64,000 nucleotides of DNA. Source: Kiloniella sp. EL199. Its GTDB lineage: Bacteria; Pseudomonadota; Alphaproteobacteria; Kiloniellales; Kiloniellaceae. Each line of letters opens with the position of its first letter. Position 1 is the stretch's first letter. Under the pieces are notes generated by a model. That model saw only the letters and a list, made by a program, of their open reading frames with translations, was not told the DNA's origin and did no database searches. Positions 7,469 through 16,560 of this stretch are shown here, piece after piece. A program made the translations under genes and the position numbers. The stretch is from positions 558,001 through 622,000 of the forward strand of contig NZ_OMPU01000010.1 in the NCBI RefSeq assembly GCF_900313065.1. Direction: 5' to 3'.

Positions 7469-8425
7469 TTACTCTTTTCCAACAGCTTTCCGTTCTTTTG
7501 TGCGCACAGCGGAACGATGGACGGTGTAGAAGGTTGAGGCAACGATGATGCTGGCACCCAGAAGGGTCCAGAGGGTCGGTATCTCAGTAAAAAAGAGGAT
7601 GCCGATGCCGGTGGCAAAAAGCAAACGCACGTATTCTACCTGTGCCACTGTAACCGCCTCTGCAACGCGATAGGCCTGAATATAAAACCATTGCATGGCA
7701 GACAGGAGAGACGCGATGAGGATAATGATCAGTACCTCGTTCAAGGTTGGGGTTGTCCAGTACCACCAGGCCGGGCCAGCCATGAATAGCGTCACAAGCA
7801 GAGATTGGTAAACCATGATCGTCGATGGTTTGTCTATCTGGGAAACCTTGCGCAGGATAATCATAATCGCAGCAACAAAGAAGGCAGAAATCACGGCCAG
7901 GATAGCATAGATATTAAATTCTCCGGTATCTGGGCGGATGATTACCAGTACACCGATAAAGCCGATAATTGTGACTGACCAACGACGGATACCAACAATT
8001 TCGCGAAGGAAAACTATCGCGAGTAGTGTGGTGAAAAGAGTACGGACAAAGCCAATGGCGGTGACCTCTGCCAAGGGCATATAGACGACAGCTGTAAAGC
8101 CTGCACTCATGGCGATAAAGGAAAAAGCACCGCGAACAAGATAAAGTTTCCAGACACTGGTTTTAAAGGCAGAAGGGCCTGACTTAATGATAATCGGGGC
8201 GACCATCAAAAGGGCAAAGAGCTGGCGGATAAACAGGATTTCAAAAACGGGAACTCGTTGCCCGACAACCTTGATTAACGCGCCCATAATTGAACCGCTC
8301 AAGGTGGCGAGAAGAACAAGAATGGCCCCGCGTATATTGCCGGGAATTCTATTCCAGCGCCCTGAAAATTCGGGCAGCAAATCTTCTAACCAGTATGTTG
8401 ATATGCGTTCGGGCACGAACTGCAT
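7469..8425 (-). CDS. EamA/DMT-superfamily inner-membrane transporter
   Basis: A 318-residue membrane protein with about ten predicted hydrophobic segments arranged as two EamA repeats (about 30-160 and 180-310). Recognisable pieces are FIRQLFALLMVAP, MPLAEVTAIGFVRTLF and the second-repeat AYRVAEAVTVAQVEYVRLLF. DMT exporters of this group move metabolites or amino acids; substrate unknown. The start at ATG 8425 is preferred because AGAGGA precedes it at good spacing; the longer frame from TTG 8449 would include that signal in its coding sequence. It is one of four DMT genes in the window. Confidence 0.85.
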   Translation of the reverse strand: MQFVPERISTYWLEDLLPEFSGRWNRIPGNIRGAILVLLATLSGSIMGALIKVVGQRVPVFEILFIRQLFALLMVAPIIIKSGPSAFKTSVWKLYLVRGAFSFIAMSAGFTAVVYMPLAEVTAIGFVRTLFTTLLAIVFLREIVGIRRWSVTIIGFIGVLVIIRPDTGEFNIYAILAVISAFFVAAIMIILRKVSQIDKPSTIMVYQSLLVTLFMAGPAWWYWTTPTLNEVLIIILIASLLSAMQWFYIQAYRVAEAVTVAQVEYVRLLFATGIGILFFTEIPTLWTLLGASIIVASTFYTVHRSAVRTKERKAVGKE

Positions 8426-8794
8426 GTGACAAAAATCCTCTGTATCCAATCGCTTCCCAAAAGATATATGGGGAAGATGGAAGTGCTAAACCTGTTAACG
8501 CAGGTCAAAGTTGATATGACGTCCTGTTAAGGTGAGCCGCACAGAGCGGTATCAGATCTTTGCTTTATTTAGCAAAGGCTGGCCTCGGAAGATAATCAAG
8601 AGAAAACCAGTACAGGCGTATGAACAAGATGATCTGTTATATTTTGCAAACAGACAAAAGCTCTGCAATGAAACAGAGCCTTAACTTGCATTAGCCTGCG
8701 CCTCTTTTAACAAGGATGCAACGGAGATTTGTAAAAAAGAAAAACGGGCGACTGATAGCCGCCCGTTTGTAAGTGTTGTTATTTGTTCTACTCT
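8426..8794. other. Intergenic region with terminator
   Basis: About 370 bp without a gene. It contains weak hairpins near 8558-8579 (CTTTGC/GCAAAG) and 8659-8680 (GCTCTG/CAGAGC) and a strong minus-strand terminator at 8732-8768. Confidence 0.6.
8732..8768 (-). terminator. Rho-independent terminator (minus strand)
   Basis: Arms AAACGGGCG (8742-8750) and CGCCCGTTT (8760-8768); on the minus strand the stem is followed by a T-rich run (8732-8744). It sits just behind the symporter remnant and probably once ended the intact gene. Confidence 0.85.
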
Positions 8795-9121
8795 CTATTC
8801 TGCGACGCTTTTACCTGCATCGCCAGAGAATTTCATGATCTCTCCGCTTTTGGGGCGGGCCATATAGCTGCTCAACTCGCGCTTTACAATTGGCATCAGG
8901 AAGTAAAGGCCAGTAATGTTTACCACGGCCATGGCAAAGATTGCGGCACCCGAGGCACCAGTTGCTGTGACGATTGTGCCGCCTTCGACGATGTCGTTCC
9001 CTGTTTCTGGGTTGATCGTCAATTGACCTGTGATGATGATCATCAGTGCAGTCATTGTACAGATTACAACGGTATCAATGAAAGGTTCCAGCAAGGAAAC
9101 CACTCCCTCTGTTACGGGTGA
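8795..9121 (-). pseudogene. 3' remnant of a sodium:alanine symporter (AGCS family)
   Basis: The translated fragment SPVTEGVVSLLEPFIDTVVI and the following TMTALMIIITG match the C-terminal fifth of AGCS-family sodium:alanine symporters, which are normally about 450-550 residues. Homology begins near 9121 and runs to the natural stop at 8795, with a transmembrane segment around FAMAVVNITGLYFLMPIVK and a soluble tail. Upstream of 9121 the frame stays open for a short distance but no longer resembles the family, and no initiation signal is seen. The typical terminator is still present downstream. This is best read as the end of a deleted gene rather than a functional 102-residue protein. Confidence 0.75.
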
Positions 9122-9287
9122 ATGGCAGAGTGGGCGATAACTTTGCTGCTTATTAGTGTTTTCTTTCGAGTGTTTTCCGGGATCAATTGAAATTCATACT
9201 TCGGTGTTAAGCGAAGCATTTCCGTAATGATATAATTTATAGTGTGCTTCTTTGAATTAGCTATATAGAAGCGAAGGCTGAATTATC

Positions 9288-10217
9288 GTGATAAATGAAA
9301 AGCAACCAGTCCTCTTTATTGAACTGGGATTTCTCTCTCTCCTCGCGCTGCTGTGGGGATCGTCCTATCTTTTTGCCAAGGTTGCTGTGACAGAGATCCC
9401 ACCGCTGACTCTGGTTGCGGTTAGAGTAAGTGGGGCTGCAGTTTTTTTATTACTGGTGCTGGCAGTCAAAAAAGAACAGCTGCCCCGGGATGGGAAAAGC
9501 TGGGGTATGTTGCTTGTGCAATCCTTTTTAAGTTCCATTGCTGCATGGACAATATTGGCTTGGGGGCAACAGTACGTAGATAGTGCCTTGGCCAGCGTGC
9601 TGAATTCAACATCGCCAATTTTTGTTTTTTTTATTACATTGCTTTTCACGCGTCATGAGAAGGTAACAGGCTTAAAGCTTTTTGGGGCAACTCTTGGTCT
9701 TCTAGGGGTAGTTTTCATTGTTGGTGTGGATGCTTTTAATGGTTTGGGACAGGAAGTTCTTGGGCAAATCTGTGCAGTAGGGGGCGCTTTTCTCTATGGT
9801 TGTGCCGCGATCTACGGCAAACGCTTTACACATCTCAGCTCACCCGTGATTGCCACTGGCACCATGCTATGGGCCAGCGTTGTGCTGGTGCCCGTCAGTC
9901 TGGCGGTTGATCAACCCTGGAGGCTAACGCCATCCTCTGAGGCGCTTGGTTCCGTGATAATTTTATCGATTTTTTGCACCGGTGTTGCGCTGTTGATCTA
10001 TTTTCGTTTGATTAAAACACTGGGCTCGTTAGGCGTTGCCAGCCAGGCATACTTGCGCGCAGGTGTCGGGGTTATGTTGGGGGTGGTTTTTCTGGGCGAA
10101 GAAATTTCGTTTGTTGTTGGTATTGGTATTTTGGCTGCCGTGGTTGGTGTTGCAGCGATTAATATGCCCACCAAAAATATGTCGGGGAAAGCCGCGGGGC
10201 AGCAAAAAGCTCTCTAA
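9288..10217 (+). CDS. EamA/DMT-superfamily transporter
   Basis: A 309-residue inner-membrane protein with ten predicted membrane helices in two EamA repeats: LLALLWGSSYLFAKVAVTEI opens the first and LGQICAVGGAFLYGCAAIYG the second. The conserved PLTLVAVR and the ending AYLRAGVGVMLGVVFLGEE fit the YdcZ/RhaT-like DMT class. It starts with GTG at 9288. It ends 4 bp inside the convergent LysR gene at 10214, so the two genes overlap at their ends and may form antisense transcripts. The LysR is not necessarily its regulator. Substrate unknown. Confidence 0.87.
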   Translation: MINEKQPVLFIELGFLSLLALLWGSSYLFAKVAVTEIPPLTLVAVRVSGAAVFLLLVLAVKKEQLPRDGKSWGMLLVQSFLSSIAAWTILAWGQQYVDSALASVLNSTSPIFVFFITLLFTRHEKVTGLKLFGATLGLLGVVFIVGVDAFNGLGQEVLGQICAVGGAFLYGCAAIYGKRFTHLSSPVIATGTMLWASVVLVPVSLAVDQPWRLTPSSEALGSVIILSIFCTGVALLIYFRLIKTLGSLGVASQAYLRAGVGVMLGVVFLGEEISFVVGIGILAAVVGVAAINMPTKNMSGKAAGQQKAL

Positions 10218-11077
10218 GTCCTGGGGGCTTGGAAGGCATCACGTATTGCCTGGGCCATGCCCACTTTGGTGCTACATTCGTGTTGCATCCGTTGCCGGAG
10301 AACAATGTTTGTGCCCTGAAGCCTTGGGAAACCTTCTTCGGGGGTAAGTTCCCGGCAATCGGGGGGGATTTGGCTTTGTGCCAGAATGCCCACTGCAATC
10401 CCCGATGATACGGCGGCTTGCAGGCCAAATGTGCTGCTGCTGATATAGGTAATTTTATAATCTTTTTTCTGTTGTTCCAGACAGGCAAGTGCCCAGTCAC
10501 GCCACCAACATTCGCAGTCATAGACGGCAACAGGCATCGGGACGCATTCATGTTGGCGATAGGTATCTGATGTAATCCAGACCACAGGATTGTTGAGGAG
10601 AATTTCGCCGCCAATTTTTGTGGCTTCTTCATGAAGCACAACCAGATCAAGTTCACCTTTTTCCAAACCTGTATTGAGAGCCGCAGATTGTGCACAACGC
10701 ACGGTCACTTCTGCTTGTGGGTGGGTTTTGGCAAAGCGAGATAGAACAGAGGGAAGAAAAGTGCCGCCATATTCTTCCGGTATGCCAATTCGGACGGTTC
10801 CGTTCAGTGGATCTGATTGCAGTGATGCTGCCGCCTGATCCAACAAAGACAGAATGCGTTTTGCATCCTTTACCAGTTGTTGGCCAGAAGAGGTTAGTGT
10901 TACACCACGAGGGCCTCGTTCGAATAATTTCCCATCAACAATTTCTTCCAGCTTTTTCATCTGAATACTGACAGCAGACTGTGTTCTGCCAACAATTTCT
11001 GACGCCCGGGTGAAGTTTTTTGTTTCTGCTATCGCGACAAAAGTACGGAGAAGATCGCTTTCCAGATTGGGATTCAT
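10214..11077 (-). CDS. LysR-family transcriptional regulator
   Basis: A 287-residue LTTR: N-terminal winged HTH (LRTFVAIAETKNFTRASEIVGRTQSAVSIQMKKLEE, residues about 9-43, key helix GRTQSAVS) and a periplasmic-binding-like effector domain from about residue 90 (GTVRIGIPEEYGGTFLPSVL). ATG 11077 is chosen over the upstream ATG 11125 because AGGAC precedes it and it matches the family length. It is divergent from the DUF1127 gene at 11198, a common neighbour of LTTRs in Rhodospirillales, which suggests that the LysR controls the DUF1127 operon. Confidence 0.88.
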   Translation of the reverse strand: MNPNLESDLLRTFVAIAETKNFTRASEIVGRTQSAVSIQMKKLEEIVDGKLFERGPRGVTLTSSGQQLVKDAKRILSLLDQAAASLQSDPLNGTVRIGIPEEYGGTFLPSVLSRFAKTHPQAEVTVRCAQSAALNTGLEKGELDLVVLHEEATKIGGEILLNNPVVWITSDTYRQHECVPMPVAVYDCECWWRDWALACLEQQKKDYKITYISSSTFGLQAAVSSGIAVGILAQSQIPPDCRELTPEEGFPRLQGTNIVLRQRMQHECSTKVGMAQAIRDAFQAPRT

Positions 11078-11197
11078 AGGTCTGTCCTGAAAAGAATAGT
11101 TATAAATTATTCGAATGTCAGTCATTTTAACTATTAATTTCAGGAATGTCTAGTGTGAGCCTATATTCAGAAGTAACAGAGATAAGGAGTTGGTGAG

Positions 11198-11542
11198 ATG
11201 ACACATAAAACTGGAAATACACTAGATCCTGAATTTACCTCTTCTCCCTGTACTTTGCCCAATAATTTTTGGGGCACATGGATGTTGAATATCCAGTCCT
11301 GGTTTTTTGCGCGGCAACAGAAAAATGCCCGAAAGCGAGAGATACATGCACTATTGGCTTATGAAGATAAATGGTTGGAGGAAGTTGGTCTATCCCGTGC
11401 TCAACTGGTTGGTGAGCTTGGATATGATCCTCATGAACTTCCAAGTATTGCTGGCGTTGCGGAATATCGATTTATGCATCTATCAACAGGGCATGACCAA
11501 GGTGCCACGCATATAAATAAGTACATCAAGCGACGTCCGTGA
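11198..11542 (+). CDS. DUF1127 (YjiS-like) protein
   Basis: A 114-residue cytoplasmic protein. The DUF1127 core covers about residues 30-75 (NIQSWFFARQQKNARKRE, then LLAYEDKWLEEVGLSRAQLV). In other alphaproteobacteria short DUF1127 proteins act as small RNA-binding or phosphate/stress-linked regulators; larger members such as this one are uncharacterised. An AAGGAG sequence lies just before ATG 11198. It heads a two-gene unit with the membrane peptide gene at 11566 and is divergent from a LysR gene. Confidence 0.8.
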   Translation: MTHKTGNTLDPEFTSSPCTLPNNFWGTWMLNIQSWFFARQQKNARKREIHALLAYEDKWLEEVGLSRAQLVGELGYDPHELPSIAGVAEYRFMHLSTGHDQGATHINKYIKRRP

Positions 11543-11565
11543 CCTGTTGAGAGAGGGAGCACACT

Positions 11566-11778
11566 ATGTCTGATAGATTGACGTGTCAACGACGGGCAGC
11601 TAATTTGCTCGTCATTATGATGATCGCATTCTGTATCCTGTTATTATTACTGTCATTCCGTAATTTGAATGAAAAGCATCAGGCCAATGCAACTTCCTTG
11701 TCACCTGTTGCCGATGGCGTGGGCTCTCATAATGGTGGCCCTGCTGCGCCTGTCGTATCTAAAGTATTTGTTAGGTGA
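11566..11778 (+). CDS. Small single-pass membrane protein, unknown
   Basis: A 70-residue protein with one strongly hydrophobic helix (about residues 12-32, NLLVIMMIAFCILLLLLSF) and a polar Gly/Pro-rich outer tail. A good Shine-Dalgarno (GAGAGGGAG) precedes ATG 11566, and it lies 23 bp behind the DUF1127 gene on the same strand, which supports it as a real gene. I recognise no family. It could be a small stress-related membrane protein. Confidence 0.6.
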   Translation: MSDRLTCQRRAANLLVIMMIAFCILLLLLSFRNLNEKHQANATSLSPVADGVGSHNGGPAAPVVSKVFVR

Positions 11779-12346
11779 ATCTTGCAACATTGTTACTGGC
11801 ATTGGGGACAGGATGATGTTTATGCAAAAGGAGGAATGAGCTGTGGTATAATGTTGATCATTTCATTCCTCTGAATTTAATCAAAGGAATGCTTTCCATC
11901 ACAACGGCAAAAGCTTCGAGAGATTTCAAATGGGCGAGCTTGCCGTCTTTATGCTTCAACATGGTTATTCTATTTTGACTGCTATGTTTGGGCGGATAGC
12001 AGAGTGAATATGTGTCAATTTTGTTCAGCTCGTTGCCAAATAAATTCATAACGAGCTATGCTACTAAAACAACCTATCAATTCATAATTTTATTTTATAA
12101 GGTTGATGGCGGTCCTGTAACTCTTTAGTCGTTAACCCCAGCGTGAGTGTAATCTCCACAACAGATTTTCTCTGTGTTTAGTGAGTTGTTTTTATACTGA
12201 TGTCTTGATGGGTACTATGGAGTTCATAAATAAAATCTATTAATATGTTTCTCTTCAGCTCATATCAATAAATCATCAGATACCTGTTCAAGTATCCAGC
12301 AGGAAAAATAAAGACCCAAAATAAGACAAAAACAGGGAACAGTTTT
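11779..12346. other. Intergenic region before ggt
   Basis: About 570 bp. It has a loose inverted repeat (AGGAATGA near 11832 with TCATTCCT near 11866), which may end the DUF1127 unit, and an AT-rich segment before ggt. A minus-strand frame at 11858-12049 has no recognisable features and is not called. Confidence 0.5.
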
Positions 12347-14110
12347 ATGCCCATGATTTCGAAAAAGCCGCTTTTGTCCTTTGCGGTTTCCTTGCCTCTC
12401 TATACTTCTGTCATTCTTGGCAACATGGCTATGGCTCAGGAAGCTGTCCAGCCAGAGGCAACCCATGCGGTTGTTGAAAAACAGGCAGTGAAATCCAAAA
12501 AATTTATGGTGGCATCTGCCAATCCAATCGCGACCCAGGCAGGTTATGAGGTACTGGAACGTGGTGGAACTGCTGCGGACGCGGCTGTTGCAGTGCAGTT
12601 GATGCTTAACCTTGTCGAACCGCAAAGCTCTGGTATCGGCGGTGGGGCCTTTATGGTTTATTGGGATGCCAAAAATAAGAACCTGACGACCTTTGACGGA
12701 CGTGAAAAAGCACCAATGGCAGCTACGCCAGACTATTGGTTGGGAACTGACGGACAGCCTGTTGGCTGGTTTGATGCGGTCGTTGGTGGTCGGTCCGTTG
12801 GTGTGCCGGGAACCCTTAAACTGATTGAAACCGTGCATCAGCGTTATGGTAATCAGGATTGGGCTGAGTTGATTGAACCGACCCGTGCCTTGGCACAGGG
12901 CGGGTTTCAGGTTTCTCATCGCATGGCCAATTCCATTGCCAAAGCTGTTGGCAAGCGCAAGCTCGAAGCCATGCCCCTTACACGGGCTTACTTTTTTGAC
13001 AAGAATGGCGAGCCGTTAAAGCAAGGAACACTACTACGTAACCCTGAATTTGCCGCTGCACTTGCAATGATTCAAAAAGAAGGTTCCAAGGTTTTCTACG
13101 AAGGTCAAATTGCCCAAGACATTGTGAAGGCTGTGAAGACCGAGGAAAATGGCGGTATTCTGACACTGGACGATATGAAGGCCTATAAGGTTGTTGAACG
13201 GAAAGCAGCCTGTGCCCCATATCGTGGTTATGAAGTGTGTGGAATGGGACCTCCTTCATCTGGTGCCTTGACTGTCGGGCAAATTTTATCCGTTCTGTCC
13301 AACTATGACCTTCCAGCCATGGGGCCGGGTGCAGAGAGTACCCATCTTTATCTGGAAGCCGCCAAACTGGCTTATGCTGATCGCGGGCTTTATATGGCTG
13401 ACAGTGACTTTGTGAAGATGCCAGAAGGTTTATTGGATCAGAACTACTTGAAAGAACGTGCAGGATTGATTGATCCCGCAAAAACCATGGGTAAGGCAGA
13501 GGCGGGCACACCACCGTGGAAGAAAGCTAGCATTTATGCGCCAGATACACAGCTCGAACGTCCGGGGACCAGTCACTTTTCTATTGTGGACGCCGAAGGC
13601 AACGTCATTTCCATGACCACAACCATTGAAACCGGTTTTGGGTCTCGGGTTATGAGCAACGGCTTTCTCTTGAATAACGAGTTGACTGATTTCTCTCGGG
13701 CGCCTGAAAAGGATGGCAAGCCGATTGCCAACCGTGTCGAAGGAGGTAAACGCCCAAGATCATCCATGGCCCCGACGATTGTTCTGAAAGATGGTAAGCC
13801 TGTCCTGGCAATCGGATCTCCTGGTGGATCGCGGATTATCAACTACGTGGCCCAATCCATCATCGGTATTCTGGACTTTGGTATGGACCCGCAGGTTGCG
13901 ATCAGCCAACCACACGTGGTCAATCGTAATGGTGCGACAGATGTGGAAGAAGGAACAGATGCTGTCGCCATGATCCCCGCACTTGAAGCTAAGGGCCACG
14001 AGATCAATGTGCGTGACCTGAATTCCGGCCTTCATGCAATCCAGATCCTTGATGGCGAACTCGTTGGTGGTGCAGACACCCGCCGCGAAGGAACCGTTCT
14101 GGGGGACTGA
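12347..14110 (+). CDS. ggt: Gamma-glutamyltransferase (periplasmic, autoprocessing)
   Basis: A 587-residue Ntn-hydrolase that cleaves glutathione and other gamma-glutamyl compounds in the periplasm. It has a signal peptide (residues 1-30, ending NMAMA). The large subunit carries ASANPIATQAGYEVLERGGTA and SSGIGGGAF. Autocleavage should occur before T408 in PGTSHFSIVDAEGNV, which becomes the nucleophile of the small subunit; GFGSRVMSNGFLLNNE and RPRSSMAPTIV (substrate pocket, normally PLSSM or similar), and GSPGGSRI follow. Length is normal. It is monocistronic. It probably lets the cell use extracellular glutathione as a source of Cys and Glu. Confidence 0.95.
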   Translation: MPMISKKPLLSFAVSLPLYTSVILGNMAMAQEAVQPEATHAVVEKQAVKSKKFMVASANPIATQAGYEVLERGGTAADAAVAVQLMLNLVEPQSSGIGGGAFMVYWDAKNKNLTTFDGREKAPMAATPDYWLGTDGQPVGWFDAVVGGRSVGVPGTLKLIETVHQRYGNQDWAELIEPTRALAQGGFQVSHRMANSIAKAVGKRKLEAMPLTRAYFFDKNGEPLKQGTLLRNPEFAAALAMIQKEGSKVFYEGQIAQDIVKAVKTEENGGILTLDDMKAYKVVERKAACAPYRGYEVCGMGPPSSGALTVGQILSVLSNYDLPAMGPGAESTHLYLEAAKLAYADRGLYMADSDFVKMPEGLLDQNYLKERAGLIDPAKTMGKAEAGTPPWKKASIYAPDTQLERPGTSHFSIVDAEGNVISMTTTIETGFGSRVMSNGFLLNNELTDFSRAPEKDGKPIANRVEGGKRPRSSMAPTIVLKDGKPVLAIGSPGGSRIINYVAQSIIGILDFGMDPQVAISQPHVVNRNGATDVEEGTDAVAMIPALEAKGHEINVRDLNSGLHAIQILDGELVGGADTRREGTVLGD

Positions 14111-14315
14111 TCGACACTGACTGGTAAATCGAATTGGCTTTGTGATTGCTTGTTGTTGATGACTTGCGGTTACAAAGCCAATTCTGTTCATGATCTGTTT
14201 TTAGGGAGAGGGGATTATAGGTGCGTCACTTTTGTCAGCTGTTTCTCTACTCAAAATAGAGTACTCGTAGTACGATTGCTTAAATCGCACATGTTAAATG
14301 TACTTGGGGGAATTC

Positions 14316-14741
14316 ATGGATATCTTTTCACTGGTCCCGGCGTTAGCGGGCGGTATATTAATTGGTATTGCTGTGATTACGTTGATGCTATTCAACGGAC
14401 GGATTGCCGGAATCAGTGGTATTGTAGGTGGTCTTTTTCCTTTCAAATCGAATGATACCAGGTGGCGGATAGCTTTTCTTGTCGGACTGGTCCTTGCGCC
14501 TTTTTTATATCGTATTTTTATCGGTCAAATCCCCGAGATTACTTTCGATGCATCACTACCACTTCTTGTCCTTGGTGGTGTATTGGTTGGCGTGGGAACT
14601 CAATTGGGAAGCGGCTGTACAAGCGGGCATGGTGTGTGTGGCATATCCCGCCTGTCCCTTCGTTCTATTGTCGCTACATTGATTTTTATGGCCACGGCGG
14701 CGGTAACAGTTTTCCTGATCCGCCATGTTTTAGGGGTGTGA
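14316..14741 (+). CDS. YeeE/YedE-family membrane protein, first half-transporter
   Basis: A 141-residue membrane protein with four predicted helices and the signature [16 protein letters not shown], in which the Cys residue is thought to pass sulfur species in YeeE-type thiosulfate channels. ATG 14316 is preferred over an upstream in-frame ATG at 14298 because it follows a GGGGG sequence and matches the family. It is separated by 3 bp from its partner gene at 14745. Such split pairs are usual and together equal one full-length YeeE. No ArsR/BigR or rhodanese gene is next to them. Confidence 0.85.
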   Translation: MDIFSLVPALAGGILIGIAVITLMLFNGRIAGISGIVGGLFPFKSNDTRWRIAFLVGLVLAPFLYRIFIGQIPEITFDASLPLLVLGGVLVGVGTQLGSGCTSGHGVCGISRLSLRSIVATLIFMATAAVTVFLIRHVLGV

Positions 14742-14744
14742 TTT

Positions 14745-15185
14745 ATGTTTGGAGAAAATATAAAACTAAGCTTTGTCGCCTTAATCGCAGGGTTGATTTT
14801 TGGCCTGGGATTGATTGTGTCCGAAATGGTGAACCCGGCAAAGATACTGGCTTTTCTGGATGTGGCCGGGGATTGGGATCCAAGTCTGGCATTTGTCATG
14901 GGCGGTGCCCTTGTAACAACTGGTATTGGTTATAAGCTGATATTTTCTCGAAACCGTCCGGTTTTATCGTCTGATTTCCTGTTGCCTGTGAAAAAGGAAA
15001 TCGATGGTAAATTAGTCATGGGCGCTATTTTGTTTGGGATTGGATGGGGCATAACAGGCCTTTGCCCGGGGCCAGCACTTACTGCCTTTACAATCGGGTC
15101 AACTGAAATTTATGTGTTCTTGTTTGCGATGATTTCGGGTATCTTTGGCTTTAAGGCTATTAAGCGGTTTATTGTTCAGAGTTGA
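14745..15185 (+). CDS. YeeE/YedE-family (DUF6691-like) second half-transporter
   Basis: A 146-residue membrane protein with four hydrophobic helices. It begins [20 protein letters not shown] with [11 protein letters not shown] after it, and its second half carries [13 protein letters not shown], the counterpart of the cysteine motif in the first half-transporter. It lies 3 bp after that gene, so the two are almost certainly co-translated and form a heteromeric sulfur-compound channel in the inner membrane. Confidence 0.85.
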   Translation: MFGENIKLSFVALIAGLIFGLGLIVSEMVNPAKILAFLDVAGDWDPSLAFVMGGALVTTGIGYKLIFSRNRPVLSSDFLLPVKKEIDGKLVMGAILFGIGWGITGLCPGPALTAFTIGSTEIYVFLFAMISGIFGFKAIKRFIVQS

Positions 15186-15228
15186 TGTTGATGTAAACAG
15201 TGGTCTAGATTTTACAAAGAGATATGTC

Positions 15229-15915
15229 TTGCGGATTGTATTGTTACCGGGATTAGACGGTACAGGGAACTTGTTCGCTCCCTTCTTGGAGCAATTGAAT
15301 ATTGATGATGTTCAAGTAATTTCTTTACCGGATACAGGAAGCCAAGATTATGAAACTTTGACAAGTTATGTTGAAAGGCTTCTACCGAATAAACCGTTTG
15401 TTTTGGTTGCCGAATCTTTTTCAGGACCGATTGCAGCCTTACTTAGTCTAAGAGAGATGGAAAACTTGAAAGGAATAGTTTTTGTTGCAACATTCCTATC
15501 AAACCCCAATCCTCTGTTGCTTTCTGTTGCAAAGTATTTGCCGCTTAAATTTATGGCCAATATGCCATTTTCTTCAGCTATTTTACGAACATTTCTTCTT
15601 GGAAAAAATGCTGATGATAATCTGTTAAGTTTGTTTCGTGCTACATTGGAAGAAATGTCACCTACTATACTCAGAGCAAGGTTGAAATCTTTGGCAACGG
15701 TTAAGTTGAGTATTTCAAACGATGATTTACCAACGTCTTATATTCTACCGTTGTGTGATTGTTTGGTTTGTAAGTCAAAGGTTCGTGAATTTGAAGGTTC
15801 ATTTGCGAAAATTGAAATGATTATCTTTGAAGGCCCCCATTTTATTTTGCAATCAAAGTGTAATGACGTTAAGCGTTATATTGCTAATTTTATTGAAAAT
15901 ATCCAAGTGGCTTAG
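15229..15915 (+). CDS. Alpha/beta-hydrolase
   Basis: About 228 residues, one alpha/beta-hydrolase domain. The oxyanion motif is LPGLDGTGNLFAPF at the N-terminus; the nucleophile elbow is AESFSGP (Ser in ESF, a variant of GxSxG); the catalytic His is in EGPHFIL near the end. The opening LPGLDGTG resembles the phytyl-ester-synthase/acyltransferase-like branch, so an esterase or acyltransferase is possible. The frame is open from 15145, but those codons overlap the upstream gene; no ATG or GTG occurs, and TTG 15229 behind AAAGAGA is the best start. Third gene of the YeeE unit by position, although a shared role is unclear. It is visibly more AT-rich than the genes around it. Confidence 0.7.
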   Translation: MRIVLLPGLDGTGNLFAPFLEQLNIDDVQVISLPDTGSQDYETLTSYVERLLPNKPFVLVAESFSGPIAALLSLREMENLKGIVFVATFLSNPNPLLLSVAKYLPLKFMANMPFSSAILRTFLLGKNADDNLLSLFRATLEEMSPTILRARLKSLATVKLSISNDDLPTSYILPLCDCLVCKSKVREFEGSFAKIEMIIFEGPHFILQSKCNDVKRYIANFIENIQVA

Positions 15916-15945
15916 GTTTGGTAGTGTTACCAAGAGGGCGTAATG

Positions 15946-15982
15946 AAAGCCGGATCTCTGTTAAAGAGATCCGGCTTTAGTT
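15946..15982. terminator. Bidirectional terminator
   Basis: A 14 bp perfect stem (15946-15959 with 15965-15978, arm sequence AAAGCCGGATCTCT) with a T-rich tail on the plus strand. It serves the hydrolase gene and the convergent SnoaL-like gene. Confidence 0.88.
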
Positions 15983-15983
15983 T

Positions 15984-16379
15984 TTAATTGTTAAGCAGAT
16001 GGTTTCCATGGGGATTGTCGATTACCATCTTCCAGCTGCCATCTGCTTGTTGGCGCACGACAGCTACTGACAATCCTGTTTCGGCGATTTCCTGCCCATC
16101 GGGCGTTTGTCCCTTCATGGACCAAGGGGCGATATGGAGCGCAATGTCGCCAGCAACAATGACTTCGTGCCCGCTGTAAGAAAATTTGGGGTTCAGGGAT
16201 TTGAACTCGGCAAAGATCTGTTGGGAAACTGCCTTGTCTGTAACGGCTGTGCCGGGTTCGAACATAATGGCGGCATTTTCTTCGTAGGTGGACATAACTG
16301 TTTCCAGATTTCCCTGTTCAAAGTTCGATGTCATTTTCTGGATAAGAGAGAGGACGTTCTGTTCTTGTGTGGTTGACAT
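15984..16379 (-). CDS. SnoaL-like (DUF4440/NTF2-fold) protein, lead peptide frame-broken
   Basis: The 131-residue frame encodes one NTF2-like domain (LIQKMTSNFEQGNLETVMS, then YEENAAIMFEPG and ending WKMVIDNPHG), a fold used for small-molecule binding or catalysis. ATG 16379 has no ribosome site and is probably not the original start. In frame upstream lie the codons for TVITTLLIICGLSSPLYA, a signal-peptide core and AXA-type cleavage site. The matching start ATG with AGGAG is at 16519 but in another frame; adding one base to a T5 run (16466-16470) joins them. The intact protein would be secreted. It follows the sigma factor gene by about 40 bp. Confidence 0.7.
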   Translation of the reverse strand: MSTTQEQNVLSLIQKMTSNFEQGNLETVMSTYEENAAIMFEPGTAVTDKAVSQQIFAEFKSLNPKFSYSGHEVIVAGDIALHIAPWSMKGQTPDGQEIAETGLSVAVVRQQADGSWKMVIDNPHGNHLLNN

Positions 16380-16465
16380 AGAGCTTGATCCTTTAGGTTG
16401 GTTTTGTGATGCCGCGTAAAGCGGGGAAGAAAGCCCGCAGATAATAAGCAGGGTTGTTATGACTG

Positions 16466-16519
16466 TTTTTGGAAAGAGGGCATGCCGACAGGCAGCCGAA
16501 AGAAAAGGCTTTTCAACAT
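16466..16519 (-). other. Signal-peptide start in shifted frame (frameshift site)
   Basis: From ATG 16519, preceded by AGGAG on the minus strand, translation gives MLKSLFFRLPVGMPSFQK and then stops soon after. At the T5 run (16466-16470, A5 in the gene) a one-base shift leads into the hydrophobic core of the SnoaL signal peptide. It is either a recent mutation, a base-calling error or a slippery site. Confidence 0.65.
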
Positions 16520-16560
16520 GGGAAACTCCTGAATTTAAGGCTGTGAAGTTGTGTTAAGTG

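Noticed and set aside
10159-10695. 178-codon minus-strand frame
   Set aside because: It lies within the LysR gene in another frame and shows no family features.
11858-12049. 63-codon minus-strand frame before ggt
   Set aside because: No ribosome site, no recognisable fold, and position in a probable promoter region.
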